A stretch of DNA of 30,651 nucleotides from Bacillota bacterium (GTDB lineage Bacteria > Bacillota > Clostridia > Christensenellales > Aristaeellaceae): the NCBI GenBank assembly GCA_023435435.1, contig JAEYRW010000202.1:1-30651 (forward strand), in the 5' to 3' direction. Position numbers and translations under genes: made by a program. The notes under the pieces were generated by a model, which was not told where the DNA came from, made no database searches, and saw only the letters and a program-made list of their open reading frames with translations. How positions within the stretch are numbered: position 1 is the first letter of the stretch; every line of letters begins with the position of its first letter. Below are positions 1 through 7,289 of this stretch, one piece after another.

Positions 1-30
1 GGGGCCGGGGGGGGGGCGCCCCCCCCGCCA
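1..30. repeat. GC-only terminal palindrome at left end
   Basis: Positions 9-26 are a perfect palindrome of eight G, CG and eight C. The right end of the window carries a similar hairpin in inverted orientation. Such sequences stop both polymerases and assemblers, so this is probably where the contig broke. A short 7-bp hairpin (CCAAAGG at 37-43 with CCTTTGG at 53-59) follows. No gene is seen in 1-189. Confidence 0.6.
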
Positions 31-117
31 CCCCCGCCAAAGGGACTGAGCTCCTTTGGAATCCCCGCAATGGGGAACGAAAAATCACTATATTCTATAT
101 TTTCCCATAATGGGATT

Positions 118-139
118 CTCAAGGGCATTGTCCCTTGAG
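118..139 (+). promoter_or_regulatory. Perfect hairpin upstream of the ABC-exporter leader ORF
   Basis: CTCAAGGG (118-125) pairs perfectly with CCCTTGAG (132-139) across a 6-nt loop. There is no T-run after it. It lies between an AT-rich stretch that may hold the promoter (a CATAAT at 106-111, without a convincing -35) and the leader ORF at 190. It could be part of a structured 5' leader; no protein or ligand can be assigned. Confidence 0.4.
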
Positions 140-189
140 CGGAGGTTGCCAACGGACGGCGCCCCCAACGTAACCTTACGGAGGTGCTC

Positions 190-225
190 ATGAAATCCAT
201 GTTCAAGCCCTACATCTTCGCCTGA
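190..225 (+). CDS. Putative 11-residue leader peptide before the ABC exporter
   Basis: A short ORF encoding MKSMFKPYIFA starts at an ATG five bases after a strong GGAGG (180-184) and ends at TGA. It lies 148 bases upstream of the ABC exporter start. The leader's ribosome-binding site (CGGAGGTG, 179-186) is exactly complementary to CACCTCCG at 261-268. The same segment (CCTCCGC, 263-269) is complementary to the exporter's own ribosome-binding site (GCGGAGG, 360-366). That arrangement suits a translational attenuator. The alternative is that this is the decayed start of a lost partner ABC half-transporter, since this exporter type often occurs in pairs. No homologue is recognised. Confidence 0.4.
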   Translation: MKSMFKPYIFA

Positions 226-373
226 CCGCGGACGGCGGCATTCCGGGGTGATTTGATAAACACCTCCGCTTTGCTTTGCGCTCCGCGGGTCTTTATGCCC
301 ATGGAGAGCGGCGGGCGGGGGTTTTTCATGCCTTCTGCCTGTGCGCGCGCAAAAAACAGGCGGAGGGATTTTT

Positions 374-2143
374 ATGTTTCGCGCATTGCGTTTTTTCATT
401 GCAAACGGCTGGAAGTACGACAGGCTGTATATCATCGAAAAGATCCTCTATCAACTGACAAGCTCGCTTTTGCCCATCGTGCTCACCGTCATGCCCAAGT
501 TTATCATCGACGAGTTGACGGGCGCGGGCCGGGTCGAACGCCTCGCGGCCTACGTGGCGTTCCTCGCGGGGTTTATGCTTTTCTCCAACGCGGCATCTGC
601 GTTTTTCTACAAGGATGCGTTCACCCACCGGCTGCGCGTCAACGCGGCATTCGGCCTTGACACCCACAGAATGCTCGCCCGAGCCGATTACGCCAATCTT
701 GAAAGCCCTGCGTTCCTCGAAATGCAGAAGAGAGCGGAGAAGTTTCTCTCCTGCGACTGGCACGGCTTCGGCTACCTCCTCGACTGCGCCCTGGACGCCT
801 GCGGGCAGATGGTGACCCTCGTGGGCATCGCGGCGGTGGTTGCGACCATGAACCCTCTGATGATCCTGCTGTTCGCGGTTTTGTCCGCGCTCGGCGCACT
901 GTCCGAAAACAGCGCGAAGCGGCGCGCCCTCGCGCTGACGGAGAAGGTCGTGGCGGCCCAGCGCCAATGGCTCTACCACGCGAAGCTGTTTGAGGACTAC
1001 CATTTTGGCAAGGAGCTTCGCCAAAACGGCATCGCGGACTGGCTGCTCGCCCGCGAAAGGAGTTTCCTCGACGCAAGCGCCGCAGCCTACAAGGAGCAGA
1101 ACGACGCCTTCATCCGCTCCGGCGTGCAGGGCGCCTTCCTCGGCTTCGTTCAGCATGGCGCGGTGTACGCTTACCTCTGCGTGCGGGTGTTGACGGGCGC
1201 GCTGGGCATCGGCGATTTTGTGCTCTATGCGGGCGCGGCCACGGCGTTCTCCGCCGCCCTGCGCAAGGTCTTCGACGCGGTGTCGGAGGTGCGCGCCTAC
1301 GATCCCTACTTTGACGACCTCGACCGCTACCTCAACATGCCAGCCACCATGCGGGAAGGGAAGCGCCTTCCGCTGCCCAATGGGCGCGGCATCGAGCTCC
1401 GCAACGTGGGCTTCCGCTACGCCGGGCAGGAAACGTGGGCGCTCAGGGGCGTGAACCTCACAATCCGCCCGGGCGAGCGGCTCTCCGTGGTGGGCGAAAA
1501 CGGCGCGGGCAAGTCGACGTTTGCCAAGCTGCTCCTCAGGCTCATCGATCCCACCGAGGGCGCCGTCTTCATGGGGGGCGTGGATATCCGCGACATCGAC
1601 TTGGATCAGTACCGTGCGGCCTTCGCCGCCGTGTTTCAGGACTTCAAGCTCTTTTCGTTTTCCCTCGGGGACAACGTCTCCTTCGGCGAACCGGGCGCGG
1701 AGGCGGCGCTCCGGCGCGCGGGGATGGGGGAGAAGCTGAATAAACTCCCGGATGGCGTCGGAACTTACGTGGGCCGCGAATTCGACGAGCGCGGCTTCGA
1801 GCCCTCCGGCGGGGAGGCGCAGAAGATCGCCCTGGCCCGGGCGCTGAAGCGCGACGCGTCCGTCGTCATCCTCGACGAACCCACCGCCGCCCTCGACCCC
1901 CGCGCGGAATTCGAGCTCTATCAGGGCTTCGCGGATTTGGTGAAGGGAAAGACCGCGGTCTTCATCTCTCACCGGCTCTCCTCCGCGCGCTTTTGCGACC
2001 GGATCGCCGTTTTTAAGGGCGGCGTCATCGCGGAGCTCGGTTCTCACGCGGCGCTTCACGCGGCCGGGGGGCTTTACCGAACCCTTTACGACATGCAGGC
2101 ACAATATTATGCGGAGCCTGTTGACAGGGAGACGGACGCGTGA
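374..2143 (+). CDS. ABC exporter, fused permease and ATPase (ABCB-type half-transporter)
   Basis: A 589-residue half-transporter with an N-terminal six-helix exporter membrane domain (about residues 1-330) and a C-terminal nucleotide-binding domain. Visible ATPase motifs are Walker A GENGAGKST (374-382), Q-loop VFQDF, signature SGGEAQ (478-483), Walker B VVILDEP (497-503) and the H-loop ISHRL with H533. It probably works as a homodimer or with a partner encoded elsewhere, exporting a peptide, lipid or drug. The substrate cannot be read from the sequence. The start at 374 is chosen because GGAGGG (362-367) lies six bases upstream; the open frame extends back to 341 without a ribosome-binding site. 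The end of this gene carries the promoter of the next operon. Confidence 0.9.
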   Translation: MFRALRFFIANGWKYDRLYIIEKILYQLTSSLLPIVLTVMPKFIIDELTGAGRVERLAAYVAFLAGFMLFSNAASAFFYKDAFTHRLRVNAAFGLDTHRMLARADYANLESPAFLEMQKRAEKFLSCDWHGFGYLLDCALDACGQMVTLVGIAAVVATMNPLMILLFAVLSALGALSENSAKRRALALTEKVVAAQRQWLYHAKLFEDYHFGKELRQNGIADWLLARERSFLDASAAAYKEQNDAFIRSGVQGAFLGFVQHGAVYAYLCVRVLTGALGIGDFVLYAGAATAFSAALRKVFDAVSEVRAYDPYFDDLDRYLNMPATMREGKRLPLPNGRGIELRNVGFRYAGQETWALRGVNLTIRPGERLSVVGENGAGKSTFAKLLLRLIDPTEGAVFMGGVDIRDIDLDQYRAAFAAVFQDFKLFSFSLGDNVSFGEPGAEAALRRAGMGEKLNKLPDGVGTYVGREFDERGFEPSGGEAQKIALARALKRDASVVILDEPTAALDPRAEFELYQGFADLVKGKTAVFISHRLSSARFCDRIAVFKGGVIAELGSHAALHAAGGLYRTLYDMQAQYYAEPVDRETDA

Positions 2144-2149
2144 TAAAAT
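2121..2149 (+). promoter_or_regulatory. Promoter of the metal-resistance operon
   Basis: TTGACA at 2121-2126, a 17-bp spacer and TAAAAT at 2144-2149. It lies over the last codons and stop codon of the ABC exporter gene, and the ArsR-type operator follows directly. Confidence 0.8.
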
Positions 2150-2150
2150 G

Positions 2151-2176
2151 AACATATGAACGAACGTTCAGATGAA
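2151..2176 (+). promoter_or_regulatory. ArsR/SmtB-family 12-2-12 operator
   Basis: The perfect dyad TGAACG-AA-CGTTCA (2157-2170) extends outward to an imperfect 12-2-12 inverted repeat. This is the known layout of SmtB, CzrA and CadC operators, with TGAA and TTCA separated by six bases. It overlaps the predicted transcription start just after the -10 box, so a bound regulator would block transcription and be released by metal. Confidence 0.85.
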
Positions 2177-2189
2177 GGGAGGCGAGGGG

Positions 2190-2555
2190 ATGAATCACCG
2201 GGAGATTGAGTGCTGCGAAATGCTGGCGGTGCATCCGGAGGTCGTGGAAAAGGTGCGGGACATGATCCCGTCGGAGGACACGCTTTACGACCTGACGGAG
2301 CTTTTCCGCATCTTCGGCGATTCCACGCGGGTGCGCATTCTCTACGCGCTTTTCGCGCAGGAGATGTGCGTGTGCGACATTGCGGGCATCCTTGGCATGA
2401 CCCAGTCGGCGATTTCGCACCAGCTGCGGGCGCTCAAGAACGTAAAATTGGTGAAAGCGCGGCGCGAGGGCAAGACCGTGTTCTATTCCCTCGCCGACGA
2501 CCACGTGCGTTCCATCATCGACCAGGGAATCGAGCATGTGACGGAGGACGATTGA
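2190..2555 (+). CDS. cadC: ArsR/SmtB-family metal-sensing repressor, CadC-like
   Basis: A 121-residue winged-helix repressor. Two metal sites can be read. The first is the CadC-type cysteine site: EMCVCD with C60 and C62, plus an N-terminal C8-C9 pair. The second is the CzrA/SmtB helix-5 site D-x-H-x10-H-x2-E (D103, H105, H116, E119). Cd/Pb/Zn or Zn/Co sensing is known for these sites; having both agrees with CadC. The recognition helix region is TQSAISHQLRAL (71-82). The start at 2190 has GGGAGG seven bases upstream, whereas the earlier ATG at 2172 lies inside the operator. It heads an operon with the HMA protein and the efflux ATPase and presumably represses it. Confidence 0.92.
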   Translation: MNHREIECCEMLAVHPEVVEKVRDMIPSEDTLYDLTELFRIFGDSTRVRILYALFAQEMCVCDIAGILGMTQSAISHQLRALKNVKLVKARREGKTVFYSLADDHVRSIIDQGIEHVTEDD

Positions 2556-2556
2556 C

Positions 2557-2775
2557 GTGAAAAAGAGATTTTCCCTCAAGGACCTGGACTGCGCCAACTG
2601 CGCGGCGAAAATGGAAGCGGCCATCAAGAAGATCGACGGCGTGAACGACGCGAACGTGAGCTTCATGACCCAGAAGATGACCGTGGATGCCGACGACGCC
2701 CGCTTCGACGAGATCATGGATCAGGTGGTCGCGGTTTGCCGCAAGGTGGAGCCGGACTGCGAAATCAAGAGGTAA
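2557..2775 (+). CDS. Stand-alone HMA-domain metal-binding protein
   Basis: A 72-residue protein that is a single heavy-metal-associated ferredoxin-like domain with the binding motif DCANCA (C12, C15). The GTG start lies one base after the regulator's stop codon, with GGAGG nine bases upstream, so translation is probably coupled. The P-type ATPase starts one base after this gene and lacks its own N-terminal HMA domain. This protein therefore looks like the ATPase's metal-binding domain encoded as a separate polypeptide. It may deliver Zn, Cd or Pb to the pump; that role is inferred. Confidence 0.88.
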   Translation: MKKRFSLKDLDCANCAAKMEAAIKKIDGVNDANVSFMTQKMTVDADDARFDEIMDQVVAVCRKVEPDCEIKR

Positions 2776-2776
2776 C

Positions 2777-4633
2777 ATGCCGAAGCTCTCAAAAAAAGAA
2801 AAGCGCCGCCTGCTCAGGATACTGGCGGCGGGCGCGCTCTTGAGCGCGGCGAAGCTGGTTCCCGTTTCCGGGCCCCTCGCCGCGCTCGTCTTCCTGGCGC
2901 CCTATCTGATGGCTGGCTGGGACGTCGTCTACCGCGCGGTGCGGAATATTCTGCGCGGCCAGGTATTCGACGAAAACTTCCTCATGGCCATCGCGACCAT
3001 CGGCGCCTTCGCCGTCGGCGAGTATGCCGAGGCTGTGTTCGTTATGCTGTTTTACCAGACGGGCGAGCTCTTCCAGGACGTGGCGGTGAACCGCTCCCGC
3101 GCGTCCATCGCGGCGCTTATGGACATCCGGCCCGACTACGCGAACCTCGAAAAGGGCGGCGCGCTGGAGCGCGTCGATCCGGAGGACGTGGCGGTGGGGG
3201 ACGTGATCGTCGTAAAACCCGGCGAGCGCGTGCCGCTGGACGGCACTGTGGTCGGGGGAACCTCGACGCTTGACACCGCCGCGCTCACGGGGGAGTCCGT
3301 GCCGCGCGACATCTCATTGGGCGACGACATCATCTCGGGCTGCGTCAACGTCACGGGGCTTTTGCGCGTCGAGGTCAAACGGCCCTACGGCGAATCCACC
3401 GTGTCGCGCATCCTTGAGCTTGTGGAAACCTCCAGCGAAAAAAAGGCCAGGAGTGAGACGTTCATCACGCGCTTCGCCCGCTATTATACGCCCATTGTGG
3501 TGCTGGCCGCCGCTGCGCTGGCGTTTCTTCCGCCGCTGTTTTTCGGCAACTTTACCGACTGGTTCCAGCGCGGGCTTCTGTTTCTTGTGATCTCCTGCCC
3601 CTGCGCGCTGGTGATCTCGGTCCCGCTGAGCTTTTTCGGCGGCATTGGCGGCGCGTCCAGGCGCGGCATTCTGGTCAAGGGTTCTAATTATCTGGAGGCG
3701 CTTGCCCGGGTGGATACCATGGTCTTCGACAAGACGGGCACCCTCACAAAGGGCACCTTTTCCGTCACTGCCGTGCACCCGGAAAACGGCTTTAAGCCCG
3801 ATGAGCTGGTGGCGCTTGCCGCCCACGCGGAGATGTACTCCGATCACCCCATCTCCAAATCCCTGCGCGCGGCGTGCGCGGGAGAAATCAATCCCGCCCG
3901 CGTCTCGGACGTGCAGGAAATTCCCGGCCACGGCGTGTGCGCCACGGTGGACGGTGTGCGGGTGTGCGTCGGTAACAGCAGGCTCATGGACCGGGAGTGC
4001 GTGGGCTGGCTGCCGTGCGAGCTGGCGGGCACCATCGTTCACGTGACAATCGACGGCTTCTATGCCGGGCACATCGTCATTTCGGACACCTTAAAGGACG
4101 GCGTCGCCCGGGCCGTCGAGGCGATCAAGACATTGGGCGTCCGGCGCACGGTGATGCTCACGGGGGACGCGGAAGCGGTGGCGGCGGACATGGCCCGGGC
4201 CCTTGAAATCGACGAATACCACGCGGAGCTTTTGCCCGCGGACAAGGTCGCGTGGACGGAAAAGCTTATTGCGGAGGCGAAGGGAAAGCTCGCGTTCGTG
4301 GGCGACGGCATCAACGACGCGCCGGTTCTCACCCGCGCCGATGTGGGCATCGCCATGGGCGCCCTGGGCACGGATGCGGCCATCGAGGCGGCGGACGTGG
4401 TGCTCATGGACGACAATCCCCAAAAAATCGCCGCCGCCATCGGCATCTCGCGCAAGACGCTGCGCATCGTCAAGCAGAACATTGTTTTTGCGCTGGGAAT
4501 CAAATTTCTCGTCCTGGGGTTGGGCGCGTTCGGGCTCGCCAACATGTGGGAAGCCGTGTTCGCGGACGTGGGCGTCGCGTTTCTGGCCATTCTCAACGCC
4601 ATGCGCGCGCTGCGGGTCGGCAGGTTCAAATGA
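2777..4633 (+). CDS. cadA: Zn/Cd/Pb-type P1B ATPase efflux pump
   Basis: A 618-residue P1B-type ATPase that exports divalent heavy metals across the membrane. Motifs in order are TGES (171-174) in the actuator domain, membrane motif SCPCAL with C274 and C276, phosphorylation site DKTGT (D318), HP (H357-P358), MLTGD (460-464) and GDGIND (509-514). The context after CPC (VISVPLSFFGG) and the Asp in the last helix (VFADVGVAF) are typical of the ZntA/CadA group rather than Cu pumps. The start at 2777 follows AAGAGG. The protein has no N-terminal HMA domain; that domain is the separate gene just upstream. The operator ahead of the operon implies induction by its own substrates. Confidence 0.93.
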   Translation: MPKLSKKEKRRLLRILAAGALLSAAKLVPVSGPLAALVFLAPYLMAGWDVVYRAVRNILRGQVFDENFLMAIATIGAFAVGEYAEAVFVMLFYQTGELFQDVAVNRSRASIAALMDIRPDYANLEKGGALERVDPEDVAVGDVIVVKPGERVPLDGTVVGGTSTLDTAALTGESVPRDISLGDDIISGCVNVTGLLRVEVKRPYGESTVSRILELVETSSEKKARSETFITRFARYYTPIVVLAAAALAFLPPLFFGNFTDWFQRGLLFLVISCPCALVISVPLSFFGGIGGASRRGILVKGSNYLEALARVDTMVFDKTGTLTKGTFSVTAVHPENGFKPDELVALAAHAEMYSDHPISKSLRAACAGEINPARVSDVQEIPGHGVCATVDGVRVCVGNSRLMDRECVGWLPCELAGTIVHVTIDGFYAGHIVISDTLKDGVARAVEAIKTLGVRRTVMLTGDAEAVAADMARALEIDEYHAELLPADKVAWTEKLIAEAKGKLAFVGDGINDAPVLTRADVGIAMGALGTDAAIEAADVVLMDDNPQKIAAAIGISRKTLRIVKQNIVFALGIKFLVLGLGAFGLANMWEAVFADVGVAFLAILNAMRALRVGRFK

Positions 4634-4667
4634 CGTTTCTCCCCAATGATCGAATCGGGTGCGTTGG

Positions 4668-4724
4668 CCCATTTCCGTTTCTTTCCCCGCTGTCCGGCGG
4701 CAGGGAGGTCGGAAATGGGTTTTT
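4668..4724 (+). terminator. Intrinsic terminator of the cad operon
   Basis: CCCATTTCCG (4668-4677) pairs perfectly with CGGAAATGGG (4710-4719) and is followed by five T. Confidence 0.85.
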
Positions 4725-4736
4725 CATGCGCGGGGG

Positions 4737-4765
4737 TTGACGTGCAAGGAACAAAATGATATAAT
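4737..4765 (+). promoter_or_regulatory. Promoter of the TetR-family gene
   Basis: TTGACG (4737-4742), a 17-bp spacer and a perfect TATAAT (4760-4765), about 70 bases before the start codon. Confidence 0.8.
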
Positions 4766-4836
4766 TAAGCGAATAAAATTATAAAACGGTCGCGTACTTT
4801 TTTCTGTTTGTTCCGACGGGCCTGGGAGGTGAATTC

Positions 4837-5433
4837 ATGTCGCCGAAAACTTTTTCCCTGGAAGAGAGAGCGCGCCTTCGCGTCGCCATGCTGGAAGCTG
4901 GGGTTCCGCTTCTAAAGGAATACGGCATGACCCACATGTCCGTCGAGCGGATCACGGCCGCCGCGGGGGTGGGGAAGAGCACCTTCTACAACTTCTTTCT
5001 TTCTAAGGAATTCTATGTCTACGAGGTCATCTGTCACGAGAGGCTGCAGTTTCAGGACTCTATCCGTTCCCTTCTCAACGGCCGGGACAAGATGACCGCC
5101 GCGGAGGGACGGGAGGTGCTCAAAAAGATTATCTTCGGCCAAAACAGCGCCTATCAGTACCTGACAGCAGAGGACGAGGCCAAACTGTACGCGGCGATTC
5201 CCGACATCCGTAAAGTGGATCTCAACCGGGAAATTCAAATCATGCGCGGCATGTTTGCCCTGATGGAGGGCGTCCGGCGGGAACCTGACTATCCGGTCAT
5301 TGCGAACCTTCTCAAGATGATGGCAATGGCGGCGGAAGGGAGGGCGGCGCTTCATCAGGAGGCGTATGTCCGTACCCAGGAGCAGGTCTATCGGCTGCTG
5401 TTCGGGCTGGTTTTTGAAGAAGACGGCGGATAG
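4837..5433 (+). CDS. TetR/AcrR-family transcriptional regulator
   Basis: A 198-residue regulator with an N-terminal TetR helix-turn-helix (about residues 12-60, with the typical ITAAAGVGKSTFYNFF). The C-terminal ligand domain is not conserved enough to name an inducer. GGGAGGTG precedes the ATG. The gene has its own strong promoter and ends in a short hairpin. Neighbours are the cad operon (closed by a terminator) and a small secreted protein downstream. A long palindrome lies 15 bases after its stop (5449-5476) and could be its operator. No target gene can be assigned with confidence. Confidence 0.88.
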   Translation: MSPKTFSLEERARLRVAMLEAGVPLLKEYGMTHMSVERITAAAGVGKSTFYNFFLSKEFYVYEVICHERLQFQDSIRSLLNGRDKMTAAEGREVLKKIIFGQNSAYQYLTAEDEAKLYAAIPDIRKVDLNREIQIMRGMFALMEGVRREPDYPVIANLLKMMAMAAEGRAALHQEAYVRTQEQVYRLLFGLVFEEDGG

Positions 5434-5443
5434 TCCGCTTTTT
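5426..5443 (+). terminator. Short terminator-like hairpin overlapping the tetR stop codon
   Basis: GCGGA (5426-5430) and TCCGC (5434-5438) flank the TAG stop codon as loop, followed by TTTTT. The stem is only 5 bp, so efficiency is doubtful. Confidence 0.45.
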
Positions 5444-5448
5444 GCGGC

Positions 5449-5476
5449 CCTCTAGTTAGTATATCCTAACTAGAGG
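5449..5476. promoter_or_regulatory. Perfect 11-bp inverted repeat, candidate operator
   Basis: CCTCTAGTTAG (5449-5459) and CTAACTAGAGG (5466-5476) are perfectly complementary around TATATC. It is AT-richer than its surroundings and has no T-run, so it reads better as a protein-binding site than a terminator. It lies between the TetR gene and the secreted-protein gene; TetR regulators commonly bind such dyads. Binding is inferred. Confidence 0.5.
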
Positions 5477-5529
5477 AGCGGGAAGATGCCATGCCTTCTT
5501 GCCGGGCGGCGGCGGAATTTTGGGATCGG

Positions 5530-5548
5530 GCGGAACTGATTCCGCTTT
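5530..5548 (+). other. Small hairpin before the secreted-protein gene
   Basis: GCGGAA (5530-5535) pairs with TTCCGC (5540-5545) around CTGA and is followed by TTT. It may be a weak terminator of the TetR transcript or part of the 5' leader. No clear promoter is seen for the gene at 5580. Confidence 0.35.
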
Positions 5549-5579
5549 ATCTAAATAAATATCATCGGGAGGTATTCAC

Positions 5580-5975
5580 ATGAAACCCAATCGGCTTCTC
5601 TCCATGTTCCTTGGGCTTGCCCTGCTGTGCGTCGTCTTCGGGGGCGCGGCTCTCGCGGAAACGGAGGCGCTTGACTACACGGCCCCCTTCGTCGGCATCT
5701 GGGAATGCGATTTCTCCGACTATCCTTCCTATGTCGAGGCGGGTTATTCGGGCGTGGTCACCGTCGAATTCATGGCGGACGGCACCGCCTCCACTTACTA
5801 TAACGGCGAATTGGACGACAGCTACGGCTATTTTGCGTACATGAATTTTTATGTCGCCATTCTGGAGACCGGCGAAACAAAGACCTCCCCGTATACCATT
5901 TCCGAGGACGGAACCTCGCTGGAGTTTACCGACATGGACGGCAACTGGCTGATTACCTACGAGAAGATCAACTGA
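5580..5975 (+). CDS. Small secreted protein, possible lipocalin-like fold
   Basis: A 131-residue protein not recognised as a named family. Residues 1-26 form a clear Sec signal peptide (MKPN, hydrophobic core, ALA cleavage site before ETEA). There is no lipobox cysteine, so it is probably released or loosely attached. The mature part begins with a G-x-W motif (VGIWECD) and has alternating beta-strand patterns (VTVEFMADGTAS, SLEFTDMDG) ending in YEKIN, as in lipocalin-like beta-barrel domains. That fold assignment is tentative. GGGAGG lies upstream of the ATG. It is very acidic and has one Cys in the mature part. Confidence 0.75.
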   Translation: MKPNRLLSMFLGLALLCVVFGGAALAETEALDYTAPFVGIWECDFSDYPSYVEAGYSGVVTVEFMADGTASTYYNGELDDSYGYFAYMNFYVAILETGETKTSPYTISEDGTSLEFTDMDGNWLITYEKIN

Positions 5976-6051
5976 TCCCCTGCGGGGCCGGGCAGACATC
6001 GGCAATCTCGCCTGCCCCCCGCAGCCAACCGCGGCGCGGACCCCGAAAGCC

Positions 6052-6070
6052 GGGCGTTCGCGCCCTTTTT
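6052..6070 (+). terminator. Intrinsic terminator with TTCG loop
   Basis: GGGCG (6052-6056), loop TTCG, CGCCC (6061-6065) and five T. The stable UUCG tetraloop supports function. It closes the secreted-protein transcript. Confidence 0.8.
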
Positions 6071-6139
6071 GTCGCCTGGGCCGGGCAAACCACGACCCCG
6101 CCGCCCCGTGATGAGATCACCGACCGGTCCCGACGCGCG

Positions 6140-6148
6140 TGCTATAAT
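6140..6148 (+). promoter_or_regulatory. Extended -10 promoter of trxA
   Basis: TGC-TATAAT (6140-6148) is an extended -10 element. No good -35 lies 16-18 bp upstream. The ATG follows about 30 bases later. Confidence 0.65.
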
Positions 6149-6178
6149 GGCCTCAATAAAACGAGGGAGGACAAAACA

Positions 6179-6487
6179 ATGTCTGTTGTCACCATCACAA
6201 AGGATAATTTCGAGGAAGAGGTTCTGAAGTCCAATAAGCCTGTTTTGATCGATTTCTGGGCGAGCTGGTGCGGCCCGTGCCGGATGGTGTCCCCGGTTGT
6301 GGACGAAATCGCCGGTGAAAAGAGCGACGTCAAGGTCTGCAAAATCAACGTCGACGAGCAGCGCGAACTCGCGGCAGCGTTCAACATCATGTCCATTCCG
6401 ACCCTGGTGGTCATGAAAGAGGGCAAGGTCACGAACAGCGCCATGGGCGCGCGGCCCAAGAAGCAGATTCTGGCGCTCCTCGACTGA
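6179..6487 (+). CDS. trxA: Thioredoxin
   Basis: A 102-residue cytoplasmic thioredoxin, full length for the family. The redox site is the canonical WCGPC (C31, C34), with the cis-proline at P74 (SIPTL). It reduces protein disulfides and is recharged by thioredoxin reductase, encoded nearby at 7653. GGGAGG lies nine bases before the ATG. The gene is monocistronic, between its own promoter and a large hairpin. Confidence 0.95.
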   Translation: MSVVTITKDNFEEEVLKSNKPVLIDFWASWCGPCRMVSPVVDEIAGEKSDVKVCKINVDEQRELAAAFNIMSIPTLVVMKEGKVTNSAMGARPKKQILALLD

Positions 6488-6488
6488 T

Positions 6489-6521
6489 GCAATCGGTTCC
6501 GACCTTGTCGGAACCGATTGC
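6489..6521. terminator. Perfect 15-bp hairpin between convergent trxA and crp-like genes
   Basis: GCAATCGGTTCCGAC (6489-6503) pairs perfectly with 6507-6521 around CTT. It begins one base after the trxA stop codon. Neither side has a T-run, so it may act as a bidirectional terminator or as a 3' end-stabilising stem. Confidence 0.65.
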
Positions 6522-6544
6522 CATGAAGCGGGGGATCGGACGCG

Positions 6545-7201
6545 TCATTCCGCCAGCGCGCGCAGCCGCTTTTCGTCGAGCAGCCGGATTTCCCCGCGCG
6601 ACACGCGGACCATCCCCTCGGATTGGAAATAGCGGAGCATGCGCGTGACGACCTCGCGCGCCGTTCCCATGTGGTTCGCGATTTTTTCGTGGGTGATGGA
6701 AAGCCGGTCGGAGTCCTCGAGCGCCGCCTCGTCGGTCAAAAACTGCGCGAGGCGCTTGTCGAAGCTCTTCCACATGATCTGCTCGATGAGCCACATGACT
6801 TCGGTAAACCGCTCGGCCATGATCTGGTTGGTGTAGTTTGCCAGAACCGCGGATTTTTCCATGAGCGCCTTATAGGTCGAAGCGGGCACGATAAAAAGCT
6901 CGGTGTCTTTTTCGGCCTCGATTGTGATGTCAAACTGAATGGAGGAGACCATGCAGGACGCGGACAAAAGGCAGATGTCCCGCTCGAAGAGCCGGTAGAG
7001 GGTGATCTCCTTGCCCTCCTCGGAGTTGATGTAGGCGCGCAGCTGGCCCGAGCGCATGACGAGCAGCCCCACGCAGTCCTCGCTGCCGTTGTGGATGCGC
7101 ACCCCGGCGGGGAAGCACTTTGCCACGGCCGCCGCCTCGAGCGCGGCCTGTTCGCCGGGCGCAAGCTTTTCCCAGACGGGGAAGTAATCCGCAATCTTCA
7201 T
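6545..7201 (-). CDS. Crp/Fnr-family transcriptional regulator
   Basis: A 218-residue regulator with an N-terminal cyclic-nucleotide-binding-like beta-barrel (about 20-120), a long dimer helix (about 125-150) and a C-terminal winged helix (about 155-215; HEKIANHMGTAREVVTRML). It lacks the N-terminal cysteine cluster of oxygen-sensing FNR, so it is not an iron-sulfur FNR. Its three scattered Cys and position between two thioredoxin genes suggest control of redox genes, but the ligand is unknown. The start at 7201 follows GGAGGG; a ten-residue upstream extension has no ribosome-binding site. It is divergent from the thioredoxin-trxB operon. Confidence 0.88.
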   Translation of the reverse strand: MKIADYFPVWEKLAPGEQAALEAAAVAKCFPAGVRIHNGSEDCVGLLVMRSGQLRAYINSEEGKEITLYRLFERDICLLSASCMVSSIQFDITIEAEKDTELFIVPASTYKALMEKSAVLANYTNQIMAERFTEVMWLIEQIMWKSFDKRLAQFLTDEAALEDSDRLSITHEKIANHMGTAREVVTRMLRYFQSEGMVRVSRGEIRLLDEKRLRALAE

Positions 7202-7237
7202 CGTTTCCCTCCAAACCGGACAAATCCACATGTTACT

Positions 7238-7265
7238 ATTATATGCGAATTCTTTTTTCTGTCAA
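7238..7265 (-). promoter_or_regulatory. Promoter of the Crp-family gene
   Basis: On the minus strand TTGACA (7265-7260), a 16-bp spacer and TATAAT (7243-7238). Confidence 0.8.
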
Positions 7266-7289
7266 ACCTCGCTTTCAATAAGTTTGTTG

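Noticed and set aside
326..2155. Long minus-strand open frame of about 609 codons opposite the ABC exporter
   Set aside because: It is an antisense shadow typical of GC-rich coding DNA; the plus-strand protein has all ABC motifs and a ribosome-binding site.
6545..7201. FNR-type oxygen sensor
   Set aside because: The N-terminal four-cysteine cluster is absent.
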